Shown: positions 26,679 through 35,440 of the stretch, piece after piece
Position numbering within the stretch: position 1 is the first letter of the stretch
How the letters are laid out: each line of letters starts with the position of its first letter
Source: Bergeyella porcorum
Lineage (GTDB): Bacteria > Bacteroidota > Bacteroidia > Flavobacteriales > Weeksellaceae
Direction of reading: 5' to 3'
Assembly (NCBI RefSeq): GCF_042427575.1
Contig: NZ_JBHMFD010000012.1
Span: 244,074 to 308,073 of the forward strand
Length of the DNA stretch: 64,000 nt
Program-made: the position numbers and the translations under genes
Notes under the pieces: model-generated
What the model was told of the DNA's origin: nothing
The model's database searches: none
Seen by the model: the letters and a program-made list of their open reading frames with translations, nothing else

Positions 26679-27854
26679 ATGAAAAAACTGTATCAATACG
26701 CTATTATATTTGGAGCATTGATGATGACTTCTTGCGATAGAAATGTAGGAGAAACTGTAGAAACAGCTTACCAAGAGCCGTTACCAGAGGTATTGGTCTA
26801 TAAGTTTCAAAGAAATGGTAGTAGTAGTGTGAATACCCTAGCGTGCCAACTCATTATAGAGCCTGTGGACTATATTTTCAATAGTTATCTGAAAGATGCT
26901 AGGATTTTTAATCAATACTATTATGAAGGTTTGATGAAATATTACAAAATTGAAGGGATAGATGGTGCTATTCCTTATAATGAAATAGCAACATCAGATT
27001 TTCAAAAAAAATATCAAGCAGAGATTCAGCAAGACATTACCGCAATGATTGATATTTCTGCTAAAATTAGTGGTTATCAGTCAGATAATATAAGAAATAG
27101 AGAGGCTTCCAAATGCATTTCGGGATATGTGGGCAATAGTTTAGGGGATTTAAATTTATCCTTTGTGGACGAAAGAGGCTTGGCTCCAGCGGAGGCATTT
27201 TATTATATGATTTTGGGAGCTATTCAAATGGATAAAATTTTCGGAACTCATCTTACTAATGAGGTCCTACAAAATACGGAATATAGAACACAGCACGAAA
27301 ACCTTGTGCTTTTACAAGGTAGAAATTATACTGCATTAGAGCATCATTGGGATTTAAGCTATGGATATTTTAACCGCTTAAAACCATTGGTACAAGCAGA
27401 TGGCTTGCCCATTTTAACGCATTCTGAAACTAAAATTTATAATGCCTTGGTACAGGGCAGATATGAGATGGGCAGATACTATTATGATGAAATGACAACG
27501 CAGGCGGACATCATTCGTGCGGAATTGGCCAAAGCTATTGTTGTTAAAACGATGAACCTCTTGGCAGGGAATAATACACTTGCTAATCTTAATGAAGAAG
27601 CAGGTTATTCTTTTAAGTTTCTTTCTCAGGCTTATGGGCTTATTTATTCATTACAATTTTTAATAAATAATAATGGAGAGGCTTATTTTTCTCGCTCTCA
27701 AGTTCAGAATATATTGAACAAAATGATGGGTGAAAATGGGTTTTGGGACAAAGAGAGATTACTGTCAGATGAAAATACAACGGGGTCTTTAAAACAAATA
27801 GCAACCGAAATAGGAAAACCTTTTGGATTAACATTAAGCGATATTAAACGATAA
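26679..27854 (+). CDS. DUF4856/imelysin-like lipoprotein
   Basis: A 391-residue, mostly helical lipoprotein (lipobox LMMTSC, Cys19). Features recalling DUF4856, a family related to imelysin and found in iron-uptake loci, are the SSVNTLACQLIIEPVDYIFNSYL opening (in part), the SGYVGNSLGDLNL region, the DERGLAPAEAFYYMILGAIQMDKIF helix (in part) and the EHHWDLSYGYF motif, comparable to the HHWDEAFGYF of the family. Imelysin-like proteins bind iron or heme at the cell surface, but the exact GxHxxE site is not evident. The family assignment is from memory and moderately sure. Confidence 0.6.
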   Translation: MKKLYQYAIIFGALMMTSCDRNVGETVETAYQEPLPEVLVYKFQRNGSSSVNTLACQLIIEPVDYIFNSYLKDARIFNQYYYEGLMKYYKIEGIDGAIPYNEIATSDFQKKYQAEIQQDITAMIDISAKISGYQSDNIRNREASKCISGYVGNSLGDLNLSFVDERGLAPAEAFYYMILGAIQMDKIFGTHLTNEVLQNTEYRTQHENLVLLQGRNYTALEHHWDLSYGYFNRLKPLVQADGLPILTHSETKIYNALVQGRYEMGRYYYDEMTTQADIIRAELAKAIVVKTMNLLAGNNTLANLNEEAGYSFKFLSQAYGLIYSLQFLINNNGEAYFSRSQVQNILNKMMGENGFWDKERLLSDENTTGSLKQIATEIGKPFGLTLSDIKR

Positions 27855-27868
27855 AACACATACCGAAA

Positions 27869-28921
27869 ATGAAAAGACAATATACTTTTTTATTTTTTCT
27901 TATCTCATTGTGGATGGTGGCACAAGAAAATATTATTCCCAATGGAGGTTTTGAGCAATACAGTGCAGGGAGACCCGTGGGATGGTATTTTGGAAGTTAC
28001 CTAGGATTCAGTAGAGATAGAGACGCACACTCTGGGCGATACTCTGCAAAAGTATGGGCAAATGGAGATTCTTTCATTACCTCTAAGGGAGGCGAGTACA
28101 ATGTGGCAGATGTTCAGGAAAATTCAGAGTATCAGATTTCTTATTGGCATAAAGGGAATATTCCGAAGGAAAATGTGGTGGTTTCGGTATATTGGTATAA
28201 AGATGACCAAAGAATCAAAACAGAAGTCTTGGAAAATGAACAAGTACTAACTTCTGAAACTGAATGGAAAAAGAAAGAAATTACGGTAAATTCTCCCATT
28301 GGAGTCAATAAAGTAGGATTAGAATTTAGACTAAAACTTCAAGAAGGTTGTATTTTGATAGATGATATATCTATGGTTTTTGTGAAGAAAAATGATAATG
28401 TGAAGCTTCCAATGCCAACGGGAATAACCACCAAAAGCCATCAGCGGGAGATAGAATTCTTTTGGGATAAAGAAGCGGATGATACCATAGAATGGGAGGT
28501 GCAGGTTAATAATGAAACGCCGCGTAGAACTAAAAATAATGCCTTTGTAGTGGAACAATTGGAGCTAAGAACATCTTATTCTTTGAAAGTGAGGGCTGTG
28601 AAGGGGGAGCAGTACTCTGATTTTACTCCTGCAATATCGGTTTCCACCGTAGGAATGAATCACTCAGAGGATAGTGTGGAGCGGGTACCACATCTCAGAA
28701 CTTTGGGAACAGATGGAGAAACGCCTCAATCCCTCAGATTGTATTATTATGATTTGGCAACGCCCAATGCCATTATAAGGTATTTTGTAGATGAAACAGA
28801 AATAAAACCTACAGATGGAGTCCTTACATTTTCTAAAAAAGGAAAGCAGAAACTTAAACTTATTATAGAAGAAACACCCGAAAGACAATGGGAAATAGAA
28901 TATGATATTGAGGTAAAATAA
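27869..28921 (+). CDS. Secreted protein with carbohydrate-binding-like jelly roll and Fn3-like domain
   Basis: A 350-residue exported protein with a Sec signal peptide (about 1-19, ending MVAQ) and no lipobox. Residues 20-170 look like a CBM4/9-type jelly roll: IIPNGGFEQYSAGRPVGWYFG, SGRYSAKVW, YQISYWHKG and CILIDDISMVFV are typical of this fold. Residues about 180-260 form a fibronectin type III-like domain (TSYSLKVRAVKGEQYSDFTPA). The last 90 residues are another beta domain. No catalytic residues are visible. A binding or adhesion role on the surface is inferred; domain names are by eye. Confidence 0.65.
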   Translation: MKRQYTFLFFLISLWMVAQENIIPNGGFEQYSAGRPVGWYFGSYLGFSRDRDAHSGRYSAKVWANGDSFITSKGGEYNVADVQENSEYQISYWHKGNIPKENVVVSVYWYKDDQRIKTEVLENEQVLTSETEWKKKEITVNSPIGVNKVGLEFRLKLQEGCILIDDISMVFVKKNDNVKLPMPTGITTKSHQREIEFFWDKEADDTIEWEVQVNNETPRRTKNNAFVVEQLELRTSYSLKVRAVKGEQYSDFTPAISVSTVGMNHSEDSVERVPHLRTLGTDGETPQSLRLYYYDLATPNAIIRYFVDETEIKPTDGVLTFSKKGKQKLKLIIEETPERQWEIEYDIEVK

Positions 28922-28939
28922 TAACAAAAAAAAGATAAA

Positions 28940-29866
28940 ATGAATCAATTTCTTAAACTTAAAGCTTTATGTTTGGTAATTTTAATGCTTTTTTCTTGTC
29001 GAGAAAATGAAACCTTATATCCAGATATTAAGGTAGGAAAAGAAGAAAATTCCATTGCTGAAGTTACCCTAAATAAAGAAACTCAGCGAAATATTATTCT
29101 TTCGGGAGGAAACGGAAAATATGCAGTAAACATAGCAGATTCCAAAGTAGCAAAAGTAGAAATCAGTAGCGATACTTTGAAAATAAAAGGGCTATTGGAG
29201 GGAAGTACCTTTGCAACAATTACTTCTCACGATAAGAAAATAAGATTGGGAATCAATGTGGTATCACCAGATTTAAGCATTAGTCAAGGATTTGTAAGGC
29301 TTTATCCTAAGGATGAAAGCAAATTCATCAGCCTTAGTGGAGGTGGAGATATTGTAGATGTAGTAGTGGACGACCCCGAAGGAATTATAAAAGTAAAATG
29401 GAATGGTAATACAGGGATTTTAGAACTGAGGGCTTTCTACGAAGGGGAAGCTACCATTACGGCAAAATCTGCAAATCTTGAAGATAAAACGCTTAAAGTA
29501 TTAGTGAAATCGGAAGGAGAGACTAATGATGTAGGAATTTATTCTACAACGTCTAAGAATATTTATCCCATTCTTATTTCCAAAATGGTAGTGAAGCGAA
29601 AGAATGTAGGGGTTTGGCTTTCGTCAAGTACTACACCTTATGGTATCGCTCACCCATTATTTGGTAGAGTTTCGGTAAAAACAGCTCCTATCATTGCTCC
29701 TAAACAAGGCGAATATATAGATGTAATGATGAATATAATGCCTACATCACAAAGTGTACAAGGTCTAAAAGATGGAATGAATAGATTTTATATAGATGAA
29801 GTAAGAGAAAGTACAGTAGTGCTAAAGGCGAAAGGTATTAGAGTCGTATTGCCTTATTTTAAATAG
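28940..29866 (+). CDS. Lipoprotein with Ig-like (BIG2-like) repeats
   Basis: A 308-residue lipoprotein (lipobox LMLFSC, Cys20; then RENE). Two consecutive repeats of about 80 residues, near 38-115 and 118-195, share the pattern of a Gly-Gly hairpin (LSGGNGKYAV, LSGGGDIVDV), a buried VEISSDTLKIKGLLEGSTFATITS-like strand set and an EGEATITA strand, as in bacterial Ig-like group 2 folds. The C-terminal third (about 200-308) is a separate beta-rich region. It probably presents the repeats at the cell surface. It is 18 bases downstream of the jelly-roll gene. Confidence 0.65.
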   Translation: MNQFLKLKALCLVILMLFSCRENETLYPDIKVGKEENSIAEVTLNKETQRNIILSGGNGKYAVNIADSKVAKVEISSDTLKIKGLLEGSTFATITSHDKKIRLGINVVSPDLSISQGFVRLYPKDESKFISLSGGGDIVDVVVDDPEGIIKVKWNGNTGILELRAFYEGEATITAKSANLEDKTLKVLVKSEGETNDVGIYSTTSKNIYPILISKMVVKRKNVGVWLSSSTTPYGIAHPLFGRVSVKTAPIIAPKQGEYIDVMMNIMPTSQSVQGLKDGMNRFYIDEVRESTVVLKAKGIRVVLPYFK

Positions 29867-29915
29867 AAAAGATTAAATCATTGAAAATAAAACTAATTTT
29901 AAAAACAAGAAAAAA

Positions 29916-31367
29916 ATGAAAAAACTCTATGTATTAGCAGGAATGCTATCCGTTCAGTTAGTGCTTGCACAATCTACAAGTCTTAATGTAGTAGCCGTTG
30001 AAAATTCAGGATTACCATCTACAACTTTTGGTTCTGTGGCATCAGGAGAAGTAGGAGGCAAGAGAGCACTTTTATTCACAGGTGAAGTTCAAGAGAGTAA
30101 TGAAGCCTATGGACAGGTGAGAACTCAATTATATCTCTATAACGGAACCACTTTTGTTAAAGATACTAATGCTAATTTTCAAGCAATTAAAAACGGACAA
30201 GGCATCTTTGTAGATGTAGATAAGGATCAAGACGAAGATATTGTACTTATTGGAAGGGGAAGTAATGATAGAGACCTTCATTTTAAGGTGTATGAAAATA
30301 CAAATGGGAACTTTTCTCTGAAACAAGATTTAAACGGAGAAGGACTGAACTATGCTAGTATAGATGCAGGAGATTATGATGCAGATGGAGATTTAGACCT
30401 TTTAGTAACAGGAAAAAATGCTTCTGGTACAAGGCAGATTTTCATTTATCAAAACAATGATGGCACTTTTGAAAAGAAAACACTTTCTGGCGTGAAAGGA
30501 ATTTCTCAGGGAGATGCAAAATTTGTAAAGTTGTCTAAGGATAATGGTGATAAATTGGATTTTGTTACGGCAGGAATGAAAACTGAACGAGATGGTACAG
30601 TAGAAGTCTATAAGCAAAATGCCGATGGGTCTTTTAGATTATCTCAAGATTTGGAGCAAGTTGGAGGAAAATGGATAGGTACAGAAACAGCAAATCTTGC
30701 GGTAGTGGATGCCGATAAAGATGGCGTTACAGACTATGTGGCAGCAATAGGAAGAACATATGAAGATTTTACTCCATTGTATAAGAATCAGTCAGGAAAT
30801 CTTTCTTTACATACGCAGGATATTCCGAGATTAACGGGAAATCACGGTAAAAATAGTGCTCATTTTACGGATTTAGATGGCGATAATACTTATGAATTGA
30901 TATTTGTGGAGCAAGAAGATGGAGAAACACCAAGAGCTTTTATCTATAAAGTAGTGAGCGAAGGTGTTAGTGAAATTACAACTCCTACGATAGAGTTTGG
31001 TTTAGAGGGCTCTATTGCGGTTTTAGATTATGATAGCGATGGCGATTTAGACCTATACATCACAGGAAATGATAAAAATGGAGAAGCTAAATCTGCGATT
31101 TACAGAAACCAAAAAATAACTCTTTCTAATAAAGAAATAGTGGCAGAAGAGAAAGTTATTTTATATCCAAATCCTGTTTCACAATCGTTCGCGATTAAAG
31201 GAATGGAAAATCCATTGCAAATCAGTATATTGGATGTGTCTGGAAAATTGGTAAAGACCTTTGTTGCACAATCTCAATATGATGTATCATCTTTACCAAA
31301 AGGACACTATAATGTAGTGATAAAAGGGAAAAAAGGTTCTAAAACTTTGAAGATGATTAAGAAGTAA
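29916..31367 (+). CDS. FG-GAP/VCBS repeat protein with type A T9SS C-terminal sorting domain
   Basis: A 483-residue exported protein with a signal peptide (about 1-18, VLAQ). Five FG-GAP-like calcium motifs are visible: DVDKDQDEDI, DYDADGDLDL, DADKDGVTDY, DLDGDNTYEL and DYDSDGDLDL, implying a seven-bladed beta-propeller. The last 75 residues are a type A T9SS sorting domain (ILYPNPVSQSFAIKG, VSGKLVKTF, SSLPKGHYNVVIKG), so it should be exported by the type IX system and attached to the cell surface. It is the last gene of the cluster and the only one with a T9SS tail, followed 9 bases later by a strong terminator. Confidence 0.88.
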   Translation: MKKLYVLAGMLSVQLVLAQSTSLNVVAVENSGLPSTTFGSVASGEVGGKRALLFTGEVQESNEAYGQVRTQLYLYNGTTFVKDTNANFQAIKNGQGIFVDVDKDQDEDIVLIGRGSNDRDLHFKVYENTNGNFSLKQDLNGEGLNYASIDAGDYDADGDLDLLVTGKNASGTRQIFIYQNNDGTFEKKTLSGVKGISQGDAKFVKLSKDNGDKLDFVTAGMKTERDGTVEVYKQNADGSFRLSQDLEQVGGKWIGTETANLAVVDADKDGVTDYVAAIGRTYEDFTPLYKNQSGNLSLHTQDIPRLTGNHGKNSAHFTDLDGDNTYELIFVEQEDGETPRAFIYKVVSEGVSEITTPTIEFGLEGSIAVLDYDSDGDLDLYITGNDKNGEAKSAIYRNQKITLSNKEIVAEEKVILYPNPVSQSFAIKGMENPLQISILDVSGKLVKTFVAQSQYDVSSLPKGHYNVVIKGKKGSKTLKMIKK

Positions 31368-31376
31368 TCATTCATA

Positions 31377-31412
31377 AAAACCGTCGGTAAAATGTTTTAC
31401 CGACGGTTTTCT
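31377..31412. terminator. Strong bidirectional terminator between the uptake cluster and clpP
   Basis: A 16-bp near-perfect stem (AAAACCGTCGGTAAAA with TTTTACCGACGGTTTT) with a 2-base spacer is A-rich on one flank and T-rich on the other. It ends the ten-gene cluster and also serves clpP on the minus strand. Confidence 0.9.
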
Positions 31413-31420
31413 TTATTTTC

Positions 31421-32098
31421 TTATCCTTTTCTTTCTAAGACTTCATCTACCATTCCCATTTCTTTAGCTTCGTGGGAGGTCATCCAATAGTCTCGGTCAG
31501 AGGCTTTTTCTACCCATTCATACGACTGTCCAGAGTGGTGAGAAATGATGTCATAAAGTTCCTTTTTTAGTTTGAGCATTTCTCTTAGATTGATTTCCAT
31601 ATCACTGGCAACGCCTTGGGCACCACCGCTAGGTTGGTGAATCATTACACGAGAGTGTTTTAGGGCAGAGCGTTTTCCTTTTTCGCCCGCTACCAAAAGT
31701 ACTGCTCCCATACTTGCTGCCATTCCTGTACAGATGGTGGCTACATCAGGTTTTATGATTTGCATCGTGTCATAGATACCCAAGCCTGCATACACGCTAC
31801 CACCTGGAGAGTTAATGTAGATTTGAATATCCTTGGTAGGGTCTGCACTTTCTAAGAAAAGAAGCTGAGCCGTTACAATATTAGCAACTTGGTCATCAAT
31901 TCCTGTTCCTAAGAAAATGATTCTATCCATCATCAGACGAGAAAATACATCCATCTGAGCCACATTCATTCTTCTCTCTTCCATAATGTAAGGCGTGAGG
32001 TTGGTAGGGTTGAACAATCCCATATATTGGTCTGTAGCCAGACCGCTATTGCCTAAATGCTTTACAGAGAAGTCTCTGAAGTCTTTTTTTATATCCAT
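31421..32098 (-). CDS. clpP: ClpP, ATP-dependent Clp protease proteolytic subunit
   Basis: A 225-residue serine peptidase that assembles into tetradecamers with Clp ATPases. The catalytic Ser is in TGMAASMGA (Ser129 counted from the chosen start) and His in RVMIHQPSGG (His154); the Asp lies in SDRDYWM. The frame can be extended upstream by 17 codons, but I start at the ATG of MDIKKDFRDFSVKHLG because that is where family similarity begins. dnaG lies 119 bases upstream on the same strand, so co-transcription is possible but not required. Confidence 0.94.
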   Translation of the reverse strand: MDIKKDFRDFSVKHLGNSGLATDQYMGLFNPTNLTPYIMEERRMNVAQMDVFSRLMMDRIIFLGTGIDDQVANIVTAQLLFLESADPTKDIQIYINSPGGSVYAGLGIYDTMQIIKPDVATICTGMAASMGAVLLVAGEKGKRSALKHSRVMIHQPSGGAQGVASDMEINLREMLKLKKELYDIISHHSGQSYEWVEKASDRDYWMTSHEAKEMGMVDEVLERKG

Positions 32099-32217
32099 TA
32101 TATAATTGTTTATTGATTGTTTACTTATTTTAGGGCGTTGTTGTTCCAATTGGAGCTACCTTGCCAATGTTCCTTTTCATTTCAAAAATCATTCCTAACT
32201 CAAAAATAGTCATTTTG

Positions 32218-34134
32218 TCATAAAATTCTATGCAGTACCTCGTCTATTTTGTTTTTAAGCTGATTGAGCTTGATGATTTTAAGATAAACCTCGCTATTAT
32301 CTTCGTTTTCTGAAAGTTGTTTTGTAAGGTTTCTGATGGTTTTTACAATATACTCGCGTTTGTGGCGGGTGATAACATCTTCCACAATTTTGGGTACCAA
32401 TTCTTGCTCCTTGCTGAAATAGATATTGTGCTTGCTCCAATCGCTGTTTTCATAAGGCTCCATAATGAAATTAGCCACCGAGCTAGAGATTTCTTCGTCC
32501 ATTAAGGTGATGAAAAATTGGCTGTTTCTCAGTTCATTTCCTTGAATGCCAGATTTTATTTCAGTCCTTATTTTTTCGTTCAATGGAGAAATCATTTCAT
32601 AATCATCTTCCTCAAAGTGAGCCAAAATTTCCTCTATCACTGTAGTTTCGTAAGGTTGGTTTTCGGCATCTCTTAGGCTGATGATTTGGTCGCCGTATTT
32701 TAGCATCAGTTCTATTAGTTTTTCTTCTAGTACCAATAGGGGATTAACGCTTATTATAGGGTCTTTTACCACTTCCAGCTTGGGTGCGGAAGGGGTAGGT
32801 GTGGTTTTTTGCTGCTGATGTTGGATTTGCTTCTGCACGCCCAGTTCATTGAACAAGCTTTGCTCGCTCAGTCCAAATTTATTGGAAACTTCTTTCAGAT
32901 AGACCTCTTGTTTTAGAGCATTGGATACAAACGCCACAGATTTTACAATATCTCTGATGGCTTCTGCCTTTTTTATTGGGTCATCATTAGCTTCTTTTAA
33001 GAGGATTTCAGCTTTAAAATCAATAAAGTCTTTGGCTTCTGTATTGATGTAGTTTTCTACAAACTCGCGGGGGTGTTTTCTGGAAAAGGAATCAGGGTCG
33101 TCCCCATCAGGAAATAGCACCACACGGATGTTCATTCCTTCGGAAAGGAGCATATCAATACTTCTGAAACTGGCTTTGATACCCGCAGCATCACCGTCAA
33201 ATAAGATGGTGACATTCTCTGTGAGCCTTTTGATGAGTTTTATTTGCTCCGTTGTAAGGGCGGTGCCAGAGCTTGCTACCACATTTTCTATCCCAGCTTG
33301 GTGCAGGGCAATCACATCCATATAGCCTTCTACTAGTAGGCAGAGGTTGTTTTTAGAAATGGCTTGTTTGCTTTGGTTGAGTCCATAGAGGACATTAGAT
33401 TTATGATAAATTTCTGTTTCTGGGGAATTGAGATACTTGGCGGCTTTTACATTGTTTTTCAATATTCTGGCACCAAAGCCCAAGACCCTTCCAGAGAAGC
33501 TGTGGATAGGGAAGATAACCCTTTCCCGAAATCTATCTACCCCCTCAGGCTGATAGTCAGGAAATATGGAAAGCCCCGATTTTTCTAAAATCTCTTTGCT
33601 ATAGCCTTTTTGCAGAGCATATTCTGTGAAGGCATTTTTCTTTTCTGGGGAATATCCGAGCTGGAATTTTTGGATGGTGTTTTCCTTCAGGTCTCGCTCT
33701 TTGAAATAGGAAAGTCCTATTTGTTTGCCTTCATCGGTATCATAAAGTTGCTCTTGAAAAAAATGATTGGCAACTTCGTGTATTTTGTAGAGCAAATCCC
33801 GCTCATTTTGGGCGGCTTTTTGTTCATCGGTTTGCTCGGTAATGATTTCCTCTATCTCGATGCCGTATTTTTTTGCAGCGTGTCTTAGAGCTTCGGGATA
33901 GGTAAAGTTTTCAATTTCCATCAAGAAAGAAATGGCGGTACCTCCTTTGCCTGATGAAAAGTCCTTCCAGATTTGCTTGCTGGGAGAGACTACGAAGCTG
34001 GGCGTTTTTTCATCGTGAAAGGGGCTAAGCCCTTTATAATTGGAGCCTGCCCGTTTTAGCTGGACATATTCGCCAATAATTTCTTCTACTCTGATGGTGG
34101 AAAAAATCTTATCGATGGTTTGTTTAGAAATCAT
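32218..34134 (-). CDS. dnaG: DNA primase DnaG with degenerate zinc-binding domain
   Basis: A 638-residue primase that makes RNA primers for replication. The N-terminal CHC2-type domain is recognisable (YKGLSPFHDEKTPSFVVSP) but three of four zinc ligands are replaced: Ser37, Asp58 and Ser61 in place of Cys (KDFSSGKGG instead of KCFGCG..G), with His40 kept. The TOPRIM core is intact, with VEGYMDVIAL (catalytic Glu) and FDGDAAGIKA (DxD-like metal site). A C-terminal helicase-binding region of about 180 residues follows. The CHC2 change is, from memory, usual in flavobacterial primases. Confidence 0.95.
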   Translation of the reverse strand: MISKQTIDKIFSTIRVEEIIGEYVQLKRAGSNYKGLSPFHDEKTPSFVVSPSKQIWKDFSSGKGGTAISFLMEIENFTYPEALRHAAKKYGIEIEEIITEQTDEQKAAQNERDLLYKIHEVANHFFQEQLYDTDEGKQIGLSYFKERDLKENTIQKFQLGYSPEKKNAFTEYALQKGYSKEILEKSGLSIFPDYQPEGVDRFRERVIFPIHSFSGRVLGFGARILKNNVKAAKYLNSPETEIYHKSNVLYGLNQSKQAISKNNLCLLVEGYMDVIALHQAGIENVVASSGTALTTEQIKLIKRLTENVTILFDGDAAGIKASFRSIDMLLSEGMNIRVVLFPDGDDPDSFSRKHPREFVENYINTEAKDFIDFKAEILLKEANDDPIKKAEAIRDIVKSVAFVSNALKQEVYLKEVSNKFGLSEQSLFNELGVQKQIQHQQQKTTPTPSAPKLEVVKDPIISVNPLLVLEEKLIELMLKYGDQIISLRDAENQPYETTVIEEILAHFEEDDYEMISPLNEKIRTEIKSGIQGNELRNSQFFITLMDEEISSSVANFIMEPYENSDWSKHNIYFSKEQELVPKIVEDVITRHKREYIVKTIRNLTKQLSENEDNSEVYLKIIKLNQLKNKIDEVLHRIL

Positions 34135-34201
34135 TCGGTAAAAATAGGAAAAATTTCTTTTGAGATTGATGCTCTTTTGGGGAATATTGAGTAGATTTTA
34201 C

Positions 34202-34209
34202 TATTTTTG
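34202..34209 (+). promoter_or_regulatory. -7 element for the 78-residue ORF
   Basis: TATTTTTG matches TAnnTTTG, with a TTTG 22 bases upstream at 34176-34179 as a possible -33. It lies 27 bases before the ATG and is divergent to dnaG. Confidence 0.5.
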
Positions 34210-34236
34210 AGCCTCAAATTTTGAAATTGAAATCCG

Positions 34237-34473
34237 ATGAAGAATATTCAGATTAAGGCTAAAGATTTTTTTGAATTGCTAAAATTAAGAGATACTTCGA
34301 TGTGGGAGATTTTTGCCCAGATGGTAGATGGTGAGGAGAAGGAAATTGTATTTTTGGACGAGGAAGACAAGGTTTTGTTCAGCTATGTTTTGCCTTCTAC
34401 AATGGAAAAATTGCAAGAAGACCAAAAAATCTTTGCCAAAGAATATGCGGAGAAAATTGCACAGAACAACTAG
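34237..34473 (+). CDS. Small conserved-looking protein of unknown function
   Basis: A 78-residue acidic soluble protein, MKNIQIKAKDFFELLKLRDTS onward, with no signal peptide or membrane helix. It ends in a long amphipathic helix (STMEKLQEDQKIFAKEYAEKIAQ, in part). I do not recognise a family. Support for coding comes from its own -7 element 27 bases upstream, normal codon use and placement in a gap between divergent dnaG and convergent folP. Confidence 0.7.
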   Translation: MKNIQIKAKDFFELLKLRDTSMWEIFAQMVDGEEKEIVFLDEEDKVLFSYVLPSTMEKLQEDQKIFAKEYAEKIAQNN

Positions 34474-34474
34474 A

Positions 34475-34535
34475 TAATGGTTAATTGTAAATTATCAATT
34501 GTTAATTGTCAGCCATCAACCATCAACTATTAATG
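34475..34535. repeat. AT-rich repeat tract (TTAATTGT / CATCAAC) reaching into the 3' end of folP
   Basis: Words TAATGGTTAATTGTAAATT, TCAATTGTTAATTGTCA and CATCAACCATCAACTATTAAT fill the gap. The right end overlaps the last seven codons and stop of folP on the minus strand. Confidence 0.6.
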
Positions 34536-35355
34536 CTAAGTTCGTGCTTGCCACATCGTGCACCCTTAGGATTTTAGCACCTTGCTCCAAAACTTTTCTG
34601 TGAAGCTGTTGAGTTTCTTCGTTGATGTCCAATGGTGATTTGCCCAAAGGCTTATAGATGAAAGATTTTCTGCTGATGCCAATGAGAATGGGGAACTCTC
34701 CGAAGCCTAGGTATTGTATTTCATCAATGAGTTGATATTGATTTTCAATGGTTTTTCCAAACCCAAATCCAGGGTCAAAGATGATGTCTTTAATGCCAAG
34801 TTTTAGCAGTTCTTGACTTTTATTGAGCAAAAACTGATTGACAGAATAGGTAATATCTTCGTAGTGAATTTTATCATGCATTTGCTGGTAGCTGGGGTTG
34901 CCGTGCATCAGGATGTAGGGAAGTTTCGTTTGGGCAACAATGGGAAGTAGCGTAGGGTCAAATTGTCCTGCGGAAATATCATTCACCATATCAATACCTT
35001 CATTAAAACCAAAATGCACCACTTCTCCCCAAAAAGTGTCTAAGGAAATGAGAGCTTCAGGAAATTTTTTTTTGATGCTACGGATGATAGAGCCCAGCCG
35101 ATGGATTTCCTCTTGGGCAGAGAGGAAATTAGCATTGGGACGGGTAGATTGAGCCCCGATGTCTATGATGGTAGCTCCCTCACTTAGCATCTTCTCAGTT
35201 TGTAGTAGGGCATTGGTTTCGTTGTTAAACTTTCCTCCATCAGAGAAAGAATCTGGGGTCAAATTGAGAATCCCCATTATTTTCGGAGTGTCCAAAGTGA
35301 ATAGCCTCCCATTGCAATTGAGCGTGAAAACCTTAGATGACTTCTGTGTATCCAT
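34516..35355 (-). CDS. folP: Dihydropteroate synthase
   Basis: A 279-residue TIM-barrel enzyme that joins p-aminobenzoate to dihydropterin pyrophosphate in folate synthesis, the target of sulfonamides. Signatures are GILNLTPDSFSDGGKF (about 28-43), IDIGAQSTRP (the second family motif), DPGFGFGKT and the terminal ILRVHDVASTNLAL. Length is normal. The last residues (LALIVDG) are encoded by an intergenic repeat tract. The DUF1599 gene is divergent, with 85 bases between starts. Confidence 0.95.
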   Translation of the reverse strand: MDTQKSSKVFTLNCNGRLFTLDTPKIMGILNLTPDSFSDGGKFNNETNALLQTEKMLSEGATIIDIGAQSTRPNANFLSAQEEIHRLGSIIRSIKKKFPEALISLDTFWGEVVHFGFNEGIDMVNDISAGQFDPTLLPIVAQTKLPYILMHGNPSYQQMHDKIHYEDITYSVNQFLLNKSQELLKLGIKDIIFDPGFGFGKTIENQYQLIDEIQYLGFGEFPILIGISRKSFIYKPLGKSPLDINEETQQLHRKVLEQGAKILRVHDVASTNLALIVDG

Positions 35356-35412
35356 ACCGCAAAAATATGAATAAAGTGGTATAGAAACCTCCTACATTCC
35401 ATATAAAATACC

Positions 35413-35420
35413 TATATTTG
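35413..35420 (+). promoter_or_regulatory. -7 element for the DUF1599 gene
   Basis: TATATTTG matches TAnnTTTG, 20 bases before the ATG. No clear -33 TTG at the usual distance. Confidence 0.45.
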
Positions 35421-35440
35421 AACTTCAAATTCGTAAAGAA

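Noticed and set aside
16932..31367. Polysaccharide utilisation locus
   Set aside because: SusC and SusD are present, but there are no glycoside hydrolases, lyases, sulfatases or sensor/sigma regulators. The receptor type and promoter point to iron.
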